Assembly (NCBI GenBank): GCA_934320845.1
Contig: CAKRFU010000019.1
Location: 1 to 54,866 of the forward strand
Length of the DNA stretch: 54,866 nt
Direction: 5' to 3'
Origin: an uncultured Lachnospiraceae bacterium
GTDB taxonomy: Bacteria; Bacillota; Clostridia; Lachnospirales; Lachnospiraceae
Each line of letters starts with the position of its first letter. Positions within the stretch are counted from its first letter, which is position 1. The notes under the pieces were generated by a model. It saw nothing but the letters and a program-made list of their open reading frames with translations, did no database searches and had not been told where the DNA came from. Of this stretch, positions 35,358 through 43,690 are shown one piece after another. The position numbers were made by a program, and so were the translations under genes.

Positions 35358-36493
35358 TGAACAACACAGCAGATGTAATTGTGATTGGAGGAGGAGTTGT
35401 TGGTTGTGCAACAGCATATTATCTGGCTAAAAAAGGTGTTAAAAATGTAATTGTACTTGAAGCAGATAAAAGTATCGGACATGGCGGTTCATCAAGAAAT
35501 GGTGGTGGTGTACGCCAGTCAGGACGAGATGTAAGAGAATTGCCATATGCAATTTATGCAGTGCAGAATATGTGGCCGCATCTTTCAGAAGAATTGGGTG
35601 TTGATGTTGAGTATTATCAGCGGGGAAATTTAAGACTTGGAAAGACAGAGATGCACTTGGAAAAACTCGAGAAACTGGCTTCAAATGCAAGAAGTCTTGG
35701 TCTTGATATGAATGTTGTAGATGGAAAAACAGTTAAGGAAATTTGTCCATATCTTTCAGATGATATTATCGGGGCAAGCTGGTGTCCGACAGATGGACAC
35801 GCAAATCCTATGATGACAACATTAGCATATTATAAGCGTTCAACGGAAATGGGAGTAAGATACTTTACGGAAGCAAAAGTAAAAGAATTAAGAAAAATAA
35901 AAGGAAAGATAAGAAAAGTAGTTCTAGAATCAGGAGAGATATTTGAGGCAGAGACTGTTATTGTTGCGGCAGGCTATGAAAGCCGTTATATTACGAGATC
36001 AGTTGGAATTGACGTACCAATGACAAGATATTTTGAAGAAGCACTTGTCACGGAGATGCAGCCTCACATGTTTGATATAATGCTTGGAACAGCGGATGCA
36101 GATTTTTACGGACATCAGGCACAGCATGGCTCTTTTGTATTTGGCTCTGAATCTGGATTGGAAGAGGCAACGGATATGTCGCCGAATGACCTTAAGACAA
36201 ATTCATTGACGGTATCTGCAGGATGTCGTGCAATTATGGGATATATTCCGCTTTTAGCAGATGCAAAAATAGTAAGAACGTGGGGTGGATGGCTTGATAA
36301 CTGCTACGATGGTGTGCCGGTTATCAGTAAAGTTGATGAAGTACCCGGTCTTATAATTGCATGTGGATTTACGGGACATGGATTTGGAACGGCACCATCG
36401 GTAGGACTGATGTTATCACAGATGGTTGTTGGAGAGGATACAGTTGTTGATATTTCAGCACTTCGTTATGACAGATTTAAATCAACGAGATAA
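35357..36493 (+). CDS. DAO-family FAD-dependent oxidoreductase, catalytic subunit (HcnC/SoxB-like)
   Basis: This 378-residue flavoprotein has the N-terminal FAD-binding IVIGGGVVGCATAYYL (6-21), the SRNGGGVRQ segment that follows FAD in sarcosine and glycine oxidase relatives, and a C-terminal CGFTGHGFGTAPSVG, where the DAO family binds FAD and substrate. It should oxidise a C-N bond of an amine or amino acid to an imine, which hydrolyses to an aldehyde or keto acid. Unlike soluble oxidases it sits with three Fe-S/FAD partner genes, so it is a dehydrogenase. GGAGG precedes the ATG. The substrate is not readable; a polyamine, opine, D-amino acid or tyramine-like amine are all possible. Confidence 0.88.
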   Translation: MNNTADVIVIGGGVVGCATAYYLAKKGVKNVIVLEADKSIGHGGSSRNGGGVRQSGRDVRELPYAIYAVQNMWPHLSEELGVDVEYYQRGNLRLGKTEMHLEKLEKLASNARSLGLDMNVVDGKTVKEICPYLSDDIIGASWCPTDGHANPMMTTLAYYKRSTEMGVRYFTEAKVKELRKIKGKIRKVVLESGEIFEAETVIVAAGYESRYITRSVGIDVPMTRYFEEALVTEMQPHMFDIMLGTADADFYGHQAQHGSFVFGSESGLEEATDMSPNDLKTNSLTVSAGCRAIMGYIPLLADAKIVRTWGGWLDNCYDGVPVISKVDEVPGLIIACGFTGHGFGTAPSVGLMLSQMVVGEDTVVDISALRYDRFKSTR

Positions 36494-36509
36494 TATAGGG
36501 GGTGTGTAC

Positions 36510-37664
36510 ATGGAAAAATTTAATTTTTTTACACCGACAAAAATTATTTTTGGCAGGGGAAGTGTTTCTTCAATAGCAGAGGAAACTAGGAAATTTGGAA
36601 AAAAAGGGCTTGTAGTTACCGACAAGGGAATGATTGAGACAGGACTTGTCAAAAAGATTACAGACAGTCTCGAAAAAGCAGAAAGAGATTATATTATCTG
36701 GTCGGATATAGTACCAAATCCACGAGATACAGATATTGAAAAAGGGGCAGAGTTTGCAGTTGAAAATAATATTGATTATCTTATAGCTGTTGGTGGAGGT
36801 TCATCTATGGATACTGCTAAAGCAATAGGAGCTTTGATGACAAATGGCGGAAAATGCAGTGACTGGTATGAGGGAAATTTAAAAAAAGAAATAGCTCCTC
36901 TTATATGTGTGCCTACAACGTGTGGAACGGGAAGTGAAGTGACACATGAGTCAATAGTGAATAATACGGAAACATTGGAAAAAGATTGTATTTGGGGAGA
37001 TGAAAACAGCGTAAAGACAGCTATTATTGATTCGGAAATGATAGATAGACTTCCGGCAAAGATTTTAGGTTCTACGGGGATGGATGCATTGACACATGCA
37101 GTAGAGGCATACGTTTGTAAAGCGTCAAATATTCTTACTGATGCTATTGCACTTCAGGCTATTCATTTAATTGGCAGCAATTTGCTGAAGGCAGCTAAAG
37201 AACACGAGCCGGATGCCTTGGATGCAATGATGGCGGCGAGTACATTGGCAGGCATGGCATTTGGAAATTCAGATGTGGCGAGTGTTCATTCTATTTCGGA
37301 AGCATTGGGAGGATATTATGATATTCCACACGGTGTTGCAAATGCAATGATGCTGGCACCGGTATCAAGGTTAAGTATACAAGGAGCACCTGAGAAATAT
37401 GCAGATGTGGCGGAAGCACTTGGTGTGGATATTTCAAAAATGGATGTGTTTGAGGCTGCAAATGCAGGAGTTGATATTATGCAGAAGCTGGCGGATGAGC
37501 TGGAAATACCTCATTTTTCAGATTTGGATATTATAAAACCTGAAGATTTTGAACGTTTGGCAAATACCGCTGCAAATGCAGATGAGACAGCTGATAACCC
37601 GGTGTTTATGACAGCAAAAGACTTTAAGGAATTGTTTGAAAAATTATATAACGAAAAACGATAG
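36510..37664 (+). CDS. Iron-containing alcohol dehydrogenase
   Basis: This 384-residue protein belongs to the group III iron alcohol dehydrogenases: GGGSSMDTAKAIG binds NAD(P), and the metal site includes Asp and His in GMDALTHAVEAY and two later His residues in SVHSISEALGG and IPHGVANAMML. It interconverts aldehydes and alcohols. Within this cluster its likely job is to reduce the aldehyde released by amine oxidation, regenerating NAD(P)+. GGGGGTG precedes the ATG at 36510; the longer frame from 36426 overlaps the upstream gene and is rejected. Confidence 0.9.
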   Translation: MEKFNFFTPTKIIFGRGSVSSIAEETRKFGKKGLVVTDKGMIETGLVKKITDSLEKAERDYIIWSDIVPNPRDTDIEKGAEFAVENNIDYLIAVGGGSSMDTAKAIGALMTNGGKCSDWYEGNLKKEIAPLICVPTTCGTGSEVTHESIVNNTETLEKDCIWGDENSVKTAIIDSEMIDRLPAKILGSTGMDALTHAVEAYVCKASNILTDAIALQAIHLIGSNLLKAAKEHEPDALDAMMAASTLAGMAFGNSDVASVHSISEALGGYYDIPHGVANAMMLAPVSRLSIQGAPEKYADVAEALGVDISKMDVFEAANAGVDIMQKLADELEIPHFSDLDIIKPEDFERLANTAANADETADNPVFMTAKDFKELFEKLYNEKR

Positions 37665-37687
37665 ACTTAAGAAATGGAGGTACTGCT

Positions 37688-38881
37688 ATGGAAGAATTAG
37701 ATGCAGCAATTTTGGAAGAAAAAGAAAAATTAGTAAAATCAAAGAAACTGAGACTTCTTTACTTAGATGAAGAAGATATGATTGAAGCGGGTGTACTTGA
37801 TGCAAAAAAATGTGTAGACGTGATGGAAGAGACAGTGGGTCTGCTTGAGGATGGAGATTTTATTATGGGAGGACCTGATCATAATTCTCATGGAATTATG
37901 CTTGAATTTCCAAAACAGTCTGATATAGAAGGATTTCCAATAAATGATGGAGCTGACAGGAGATTTATTGCAATGCCGGCATATCTAGGAGGAAAATTTC
38001 ATGTGGCAGGCTGTAAATGGTATGGTTCAAACGGAAATAACCGTCGTATGGGAATTCCGCGTTCAAATTTGATGTTTGTCTTAAATGATGTGGAAACAGG
38101 TGCACCATTGGCATTTATGGCTGCCAATTTATTGAGTTCAATGCGTACCGGTGCAATGCCCGGGCTTGCTACAAAGCTTTTGGCAAAGAAAGATTCAAAA
38201 GTTTTGGCTATGATTGGTGCCGGACCTATTGCTAAAGCATGTTTTCGTGCAATTATGACAAACACATTACAGGTTGACACTGTAAAAATTAAGGCAGGTT
38301 CATTGAAATCAAAAACAGCCATGGCTTTAAAAAAATATATAGAGTGTCACTATCCTCGTGTAAAAAAAGTAATGATATGTGAAACTTTAGAGGAAGCTGT
38401 GAGAGACTCTGATATTATAAGTGAATCGGTTTCTGTAAAGCCGGGGCAGTATCCTACATATAAAAAAGAGTGGTTTAAACCGGGTGCAACTCTTATAGCA
38501 ACGAGTTTCTTTAATATGGATAAAAGGGAACTTATAGGGATCAGAAAAGTTGTCGATAACTGGAAAATGTATGAAGAATACGGAATCGAAGATGAGGAAG
38601 GATATGATGAAGAGGGATATCGCAAACCTACAGGCTGTATGGGTGAAGAATTCTATTATATGGTAGAAGATAAGTTAATAACAAGAGAATCCATTGACTC
38701 GCTTGGAGAAATAATTCGTGGAAAGAAACCGGGACGTAAATCTGATGAAGAGGTAATATTTGTAGCAATAGAGGGCATGCCTATAGAGGATGTTGCATGG
38801 GGACATGAGGTATTTCTTGCAGCGAAAGAAAAAGGAATAGGTCAGCAGTTGAAGGTATGGGATCATCATTCAGCCGGCTAA
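37688..38881 (+). CDS. Ornithine cyclodeaminase / mu-crystallin family protein
   Basis: This 397-residue protein has the OCD/mu-crystallin fold with the NAD(P)-binding motif AMIGAGPIAKACF near residue 180 and the preceding LSSMRTGAMPGLATK segment. Family members include ornithine cyclodeaminase, ketimine reductase, alanine dehydrogenase and opine-pathway enzymes. Close relatives in gut anaerobes are, from memory, sometimes labelled tyramine oxidase subunit B, which would fit an amine pathway. It could reduce a cyclic imine or act as an NAD-linked imine reductase. The residues for substrate choice could not be assigned. GGAGG precedes the ATG. Confidence 0.85.
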   Translation: MEELDAAILEEKEKLVKSKKLRLLYLDEEDMIEAGVLDAKKCVDVMEETVGLLEDGDFIMGGPDHNSHGIMLEFPKQSDIEGFPINDGADRRFIAMPAYLGGKFHVAGCKWYGSNGNNRRMGIPRSNLMFVLNDVETGAPLAFMAANLLSSMRTGAMPGLATKLLAKKDSKVLAMIGAGPIAKACFRAIMTNTLQVDTVKIKAGSLKSKTAMALKKYIECHYPRVKKVMICETLEEAVRDSDIISESVSVKPGQYPTYKKEWFKPGATLIATSFFNMDKRELIGIRKVVDNWKMYEEYGIEDEEGYDEEGYRKPTGCMGEEFYYMVEDKLITRESIDSLGEIIRGKKPGRKSDEEVIFVAIEGMPIEDVAWGHEVFLAAKEKGIGQQLKVWDHHSAG

Positions 38882-38944
38882 CAAACAAAAAATATGAGAC
38901 AAAGGTGTCTGGGACTGTTTTCATGCAGTTGCGGGCATTTTTTG

Positions 38945-39067
38945 TGTTATAGGAAACTTCTTGTTTCCTATAACATAAAAAACACTCCGTGAGGATGCGC
39001 ATTTCGCGGAAAGGAAATAAATGCTGCGCATTCCGCTCAGGCGCGAAAGAGTCGCAAGCGACTCTTT
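38945..39067. repeat. GC-rich patch of stacked hairpins
   Basis: Three perfect inverted repeats follow one another. TGTTATAGGAAAC (38945-38957) pairs with 38963-38975. ATGCGCA (38995-39001) pairs with TGCGCAT (39025-39031). AAAGAGTCGC (39046-39055) pairs with GCGACTCTTT (39058-39067). The middle part also holds two related TGCGCATT-YCGC units. The patch is markedly richer in GC than its surroundings and lies between the OCD-type gene and the antiporter gene. It lacks a T-tract, so it is more like a repeat element or RNA-stabilising structure than a terminator. Confidence 0.7.
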
Positions 39068-39096
39068 ATACTGAAAAAACAGAGAGGAGAACGCAT

Positions 39097-40602
39097 ATGA
39101 GTGAAAAATCTATACTGTGGAGAGTGATTCACTATATGAATCCTAAACGAATAGACGCAAAAATGGTTAAATTATGGATTTTTTGGATTATATTTAATGT
39201 TGTTTTATTGTTGGTTCCAAGGAGCATATCAAGTGAGTCAATATGGATACTTGTACCGATGGCAGGCTTGTTTATATATGCGCTGGTTACGAAAGATGTT
39301 ATGCAGAGTCTTTTGATGGGAACTTTTTCAATGTATATTTTATGGTACAAGTTTGAAAGCGTAGGGGCATTTTTTAATGATTGTAAGGTTGTTCTTGCGG
39401 ATGAAGAAAACATTGAAATGTATATGTCCTTCTTTTTGTGCGGCGGGTTAATAATTGCAATGAAAAGAAGTGGTGCTACAAAGGCTTTTACGGATTTTAT
39501 TACAAGCAGATTTGGTGCGAATGAGAAAGTTATCCTTGCAACTTCAGGGATTTATGCCGGAATAATGTCTATTGATGATTACGTGTCAGCATTTACAGCA
39601 GGAGCAGCTTTTTCACCGTTGATAGATAAAATTAAAAAGCCAAGGCTTGCACTCGCTTATGTTATCAGAACATTGAGTATATGTGTATCGGCAATGCTTC
39701 CTGTAGGTGCATGGGGGTATTTTATAATATTTCAGATAGCAGATGCAAAAAATGTTTCAAACAGGGCAGCTGCAACAAACTTATTTATACAGTCAATACC
39801 ATATATGTTTTATGCAATTGTTGCCTGTCTGGTTGCAATGATGTTTGCGGCAGGGATTATACCCAAAATAGGACTTATGAAAAAAGCATATCAGATGTCT
39901 GAAGAGGGAAAACAGTTAGGTGAATTGACAGATGGTTCTGACGAAGAAGAACAGGATTTTGATGAAAATGACCCAAGAAAACAGCATATAAGTGTATGGA
40001 ATTTGTTAATACCAATGATTACAATTGTTATTGCCCTGATAGCTACAGGATTGAATTGTTTTTTGGCATTTGGAATCACATTATTGGTAACGGCAGTGTT
40101 ATATGTGATTCAGGGAATTATGACGATTAGTGAATATGTTGAATGTGTTGTTGACGGATTTATAGATATGGTTGATATGGTCATTATTTTGATGATTGGA
40201 TATGCAATGCAGGAAGTTATGTACACAATGGGAATGGAGGGATTTGTTCAGAAAGTCTGCGGAATGATTCCTATTGTCAGCCTTATTCCTTTTGTATTAT
40301 TTGTATTTTTCAGCTGTACTGAATTTCTGTACAGCCTAAATTATACACTTTATCAGATAGCACTTCCGGTTATGATAGTAGTGCTGACAGGAATTGGAGC
40401 AAATGTACCACTGTGTATAGGTGCGATTATTTCAGCAGGGTTATTTGGAGCAAATGCATGTGTCGTATCTGATTTGGGAATTGTTTCAGCAAGGGCAAGC
40501 CGTGTAAAAATATATGAGCAGTACCAGAGTTCGCTGCCGTATGTGCTTATTTCAGGAGGGATTTCAGCAATAATTTATCTTATTGCAGGATTTATTTTTT
40601 AA
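39097..40602 (+). CDS. NhaC-type Na+/H+ antiporter family transporter
   Basis: This 501-residue membrane protein has about eleven helices and motifs of the NhaC superfamily, for example SIDDYVSAFTAGAAFSPL and the two-fold repeated helix hairpins. Members exchange Na+ for H+ or carry organic acids and amino acids such as malate, tyrosine or arginine derivatives. Within this cluster it could export a product or import substrate. GAGAGGAG lies 8 bases before the ATG at 39097. The longer frame from 38989 runs through the hairpin patch and is rejected. Confidence 0.88.
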   Translation: MSEKSILWRVIHYMNPKRIDAKMVKLWIFWIIFNVVLLLVPRSISSESIWILVPMAGLFIYALVTKDVMQSLLMGTFSMYILWYKFESVGAFFNDCKVVLADEENIEMYMSFFLCGGLIIAMKRSGATKAFTDFITSRFGANEKVILATSGIYAGIMSIDDYVSAFTAGAAFSPLIDKIKKPRLALAYVIRTLSICVSAMLPVGAWGYFIIFQIADAKNVSNRAAATNLFIQSIPYMFYAIVACLVAMMFAAGIIPKIGLMKKAYQMSEEGKQLGELTDGSDEEEQDFDENDPRKQHISVWNLLIPMITIVIALIATGLNCFLAFGITLLVTAVLYVIQGIMTISEYVECVVDGFIDMVDMVIILMIGYAMQEVMYTMGMEGFVQKVCGMIPIVSLIPFVLFVFFSCTEFLYSLNYTLYQIALPVMIVVLTGIGANVPLCIGAIISAGLFGANACVVSDLGIVSARASRVKIYEQYQSSLPYVLISGGISAIIYLIAGFIF

Positions 40603-40625
40603 AAAAGAAAGGCAGGATTATTTAT

Positions 40626-42059
40626 ATGGAAAATAAAAGTACAATTATTGAGTTAAAACATATTAAGAAATGTTACAACAAAAATATTCCTGTTATATAC
40701 GATTTCAATTTGAAGATAAATGAAGGAGAATTTGTAACATTTCTTGGTCCGTCAGGTTGTGGAAAAACAACAATTCTGCGTATGATTGCAGGATTTGAAA
40801 AACCAACATCGGGGAATATATTATTTCAAGGCAAAGATATAAGTGATATGCCTCCTAATGAGAGAAAAATAAATACGGTATTTCAAAGGTATGCTTTATT
40901 TCCACACCTGAATATATATGAAAATATTTCTTTCGGATTAAAAGAAAAAAAGATGCCCAAAGAGCAGATACGTCAAAAAGTAAAGCATGTGTTGGAAATA
41001 GTAGATTTGGAGGGATTTGAAAAAAGACGGATAGACAGTTTGTCCGGAGGGCAGCAGCAGCGAATAGCAATAGCAAGGGCGATAGTTAATGAACCGAGGA
41101 TTCTTTTACTTGATGAGCCGCTTAGTGCACTTGATTTTAAAATGCGTCAGGAGATGCAGCTGGAGTTGAAAAATATGCATCGTGAACTTGGAATTACGTT
41201 TGTGTTTGTAACGCATGACCAGGAAGAAGCATTGACAATGTCAGATAAAATAGTTGTTATGTCGAAAGGAATGATTCAGCAGGTAGGAACATCAGAGGAG
41301 ATATACAGGAAACCTGCAAATGCATTTGTTGCAGATTTTATAGGTGAGAGCAATATTTTTAATGGAGTAAAAAAGTCTAATGATATAGTAAGATTTGCAC
41401 ATCAGGATTTCAAATGCAATGATAAGTACCCGGAGGGAACTAGGGTTGATACCGTAATAAGACCTGAATCGGTTATTCTGACTTCAACGGAAAAGGGGAA
41501 ACTTTCAGGAGAAGTGATTTCATCAGTTTTTCGCGGAAAATATTATGCGGTAACTGTTTTAGCAGGTAAAAATGAGATAGAAGCACAGGTGAATAAAATG
41601 TTTGAAACGGGTACGAAAGTAGGAATTGATTTTGAAACATCTGCAATTCACAATATGCCGAGTGATATGATGATAAACCATCTGACTGGATACATTGATG
41701 AAAAAATGAGGTTACATTTGAAAGATGGTATTGTTCCCATAGATATAACAAAGATTTTTGAAAAATATCATATTAGGGATGGAGCAGTTTTTGATGAATC
41801 AGAAAAATGCGTGAAATTGGAAGGAAAGCGGATTGAAATGTATTTTCCTCCGGAGCATGCAATGCTTAGCGATGAGCCGGATGAAGGATATTTTCAGGGG
41901 CATATAAGTTCTATTATTTATAAAGGAGATCACTACAATTACCGCATTTTAAGCAAAAATGAGATAGAATATTCAGTTGACGATGAATATTTATGGAATA
42001 TTGGTGATTATGTAAGTGTTATTGTACCGGAGAAAATTATGGAATTCAAAGTTTTATAG
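40626..42059 (+). CDS. potA: PotA-like polyamine ABC transporter ATPase with extended C-terminus
   Basis: The first 235 residues of this 477-residue protein are a standard ABC domain: Walker A GPSGCGKTT (38-46), the signature LSGGQQQR (about 138-145), Walker B LLLDEPLSALD and the switch His in VTHDQEE. A TOBE domain (about 290-350) follows, then a further segment of about 120 residues ending in a second TOBE-like domain. PotA proteins usually have about 350-380 residues, so this one is long; the extra domain may bind a regulator or substrate. It energises the permeases encoded next. GAAAGG lies upstream of the ATG. Confidence 0.92.
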   Translation: MENKSTIIELKHIKKCYNKNIPVIYDFNLKINEGEFVTFLGPSGCGKTTILRMIAGFEKPTSGNILFQGKDISDMPPNERKINTVFQRYALFPHLNIYENISFGLKEKKMPKEQIRQKVKHVLEIVDLEGFEKRRIDSLSGGQQQRIAIARAIVNEPRILLLDEPLSALDFKMRQEMQLELKNMHRELGITFVFVTHDQEEALTMSDKIVVMSKGMIQQVGTSEEIYRKPANAFVADFIGESNIFNGVKKSNDIVRFAHQDFKCNDKYPEGTRVDTVIRPESVILTSTEKGKLSGEVISSVFRGKYYAVTVLAGKNEIEAQVNKMFETGTKVGIDFETSAIHNMPSDMMINHLTGYIDEKMRLHLKDGIVPIDITKIFEKYHIRDGAVFDESEKCVKLEGKRIEMYFPPEHAMLSDEPDEGYFQGHISSIIYKGDHYNYRILSKNEIEYSVDDEYLWNIGDYVSVIVPEKIMEFKVL

Positions 42060-42090
42060 TGACAGGAATATTGGAACGGAGGTGCAATGA

Positions 42091-42873
42091 ATGAAAACAT
42101 TATCAAAAAGTGCAATAGGAATACCGTATGCGTTATTTTTAGCTGTTTTTGTTGTCTGTCCGGTAATAATACTTTTGTATTATGGCTTTACAAATGGGCA
42201 GGGACAGTTTACAATGGCAAATTTCTGTCTGTTTTTTTCAGATATGAAAACAGTTGGGACACTTCTATATAGTGCAGTTATAGCATTTGTTACAACGATA
42301 GTGTGTCTGGCAATTGCTTATCCCATTGCATATATTCTTGCAAGAGGCGGTTATAAAAAAAGAAATGTATTGATTTTATTGTTTGTAATGCCGATGTGGA
42401 TTAATTTTACTTTGCGTATAACAGCATTGAAAGAGATTTTAACGGCATTTGAAGGAAATCTTGCTTTTCATCCGTTTCTTAATACCATAATAGGAATGAC
42501 ATATGACTTTTTGCCATTTATGATATTACCTATTTATAATACAATTATCAAAATTGATGAAAGTTATATAGAAGCAGCCGCAGATTTGGGTGTAAAATCA
42601 TATCGTGTTTTTTTGAAAGTTATATTGCCGTTATCTGTTCCAGGAATTGTAAGTGGGATAACTATGGTATTGCTTCCTGCCATGACTAACTATGTTGTGC
42701 TTGATATGTTATATAACAGCACTTATATTATGGGAAGCCTGATTGGAAGTTATTTTAATATGTATTCATGGCACAATGGGTCTGTAATTTCCGTTATATT
42801 ATTATTATTTATTCTTTTAATGAATATTATAACAGGAACAACTGCAGGAAGAGGTGGTGAAGATAATGACTAA
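42091..42873 (+). CDS. potB: PotB-like polyamine ABC permease
   Basis: This 260-residue permease has six membrane helices and the EAA loop typical of binding-protein-dependent transporters (ESYIEAAADLGVKSYRVFLKVILPLSVPG), which docks onto the ATPase. GGAGG precedes the ATG. Its stop codon overlaps the start of the second permease by eight bases, so both are made together. Position and similarity fit PotB. Confidence 0.92.
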   Translation: MKTLSKSAIGIPYALFLAVFVVCPVIILLYYGFTNGQGQFTMANFCLFFSDMKTVGTLLYSAVIAFVTTIVCLAIAYPIAYILARGGYKKRNVLILLFVMPMWINFTLRITALKEILTAFEGNLAFHPFLNTIIGMTYDFLPFMILPIYNTIIKIDESYIEAAADLGVKSYRVFLKVILPLSVPGIVSGITMVLLPAMTNYVVLDMLYNSTYIMGSLIGSYFNMYSWHNGSVISVILLLFILLMNIITGTTAGRGGEDND

Positions 42874-43666
42874 AAAAAGATTACAGAATTTATTTTTAGC
42901 AACAATATTATTTTTGTTGTATTTGCCGATTATTATTCTTGCGGTATATAGCTTTACGGATTCAGCAATGATTGGTTCAATAGGTCATTTCTCTTTGAAA
43001 AACTATATATTTTTATCAAAATCGGATGAACTTCGACAGATGATAGCAGGTACCGTTATTCTTGCACTTGTGGTATCGGTGTTGTCGGTTATTTTGGGAA
43101 CGGCAGGCGCAATCGGAAGTTTTTATTCTAATTCAAAATTAAAAAATACAATACAGCTTATAAATCAGATACCCGTTGTAAATGCAGATGTTGTTACAGG
43201 ATTTTCAATTTGTGTATTGTTGATAGTGTTTTTTCATATGGACAAAAATACATATATCCCATTGATAATAGGTCTTGTATCATTGTGCAGTCCGTTTGTA
43301 TATCTGTCTGTAATTCCAAAGTTAAAACAAATGGATCCACAGTTATATGAGGCAGCTTTAGATTTAGGCTGTAAACCGATGCGTGCAATCCGCAAGATTA
43401 TTTTACCGCAATTGTTACCCGGGATTGTGTCAGGATTTATGATGTCTGTCACTCTTACATTAGATGACTATTTTATAAGCACTTATACTAAACCGGCAGT
43501 GTTTGATACGATAAGTACATATGTGGTAAATGCAACAAAAGGTGCCAGAACAGAAATAAAGACTGCTTTATGGGCTCTTTCTACAATAATATTTATAATT
43601 GTTGTAATTGCCGTTGTGTTCATGAATATATCAGCATCAAAAAATGTGCGTGGTCATAATAAATGA
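42866..43666 (+). CDS. potC: PotC-like polyamine ABC permease
   Basis: This 266-residue permease has six helices and its own EAA loop (QLYEAALDLGCKPMRAIRKIILPQLLPG). The start is ATG 42866, inside the end of potB; the GTG at 42854 lengthens it without a better ribosome site. With PotB it forms the transmembrane channel. The sequence SVTLTLDDYFIS agrees with PotC proteins. Confidence 0.92.
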   Translation: MTKKRLQNLFLATILFLLYLPIIILAVYSFTDSAMIGSIGHFSLKNYIFLSKSDELRQMIAGTVILALVVSVLSVILGTAGAIGSFYSNSKLKNTIQLINQIPVVNADVVTGFSICVLLIVFFHMDKNTYIPLIIGLVSLCSPFVYLSVIPKLKQMDPQLYEAALDLGCKPMRAIRKIILPQLLPGIVSGFMMSVTLTLDDYFISTYTKPAVFDTISTYVVNATKGARTEIKTALWALSTIIFIIVVIAVVFMNISASKNVRGHNK

Positions 43667-43690
43667 TTTAAAAAGAAATGGGGGATTTGC

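Noticed and set aside
38989..39096. N-terminal extension of the antiporter
   Set aside because: The extra 36 codons run through the GC-rich hairpin patch, and GAGAGGAG selects ATG 39097.
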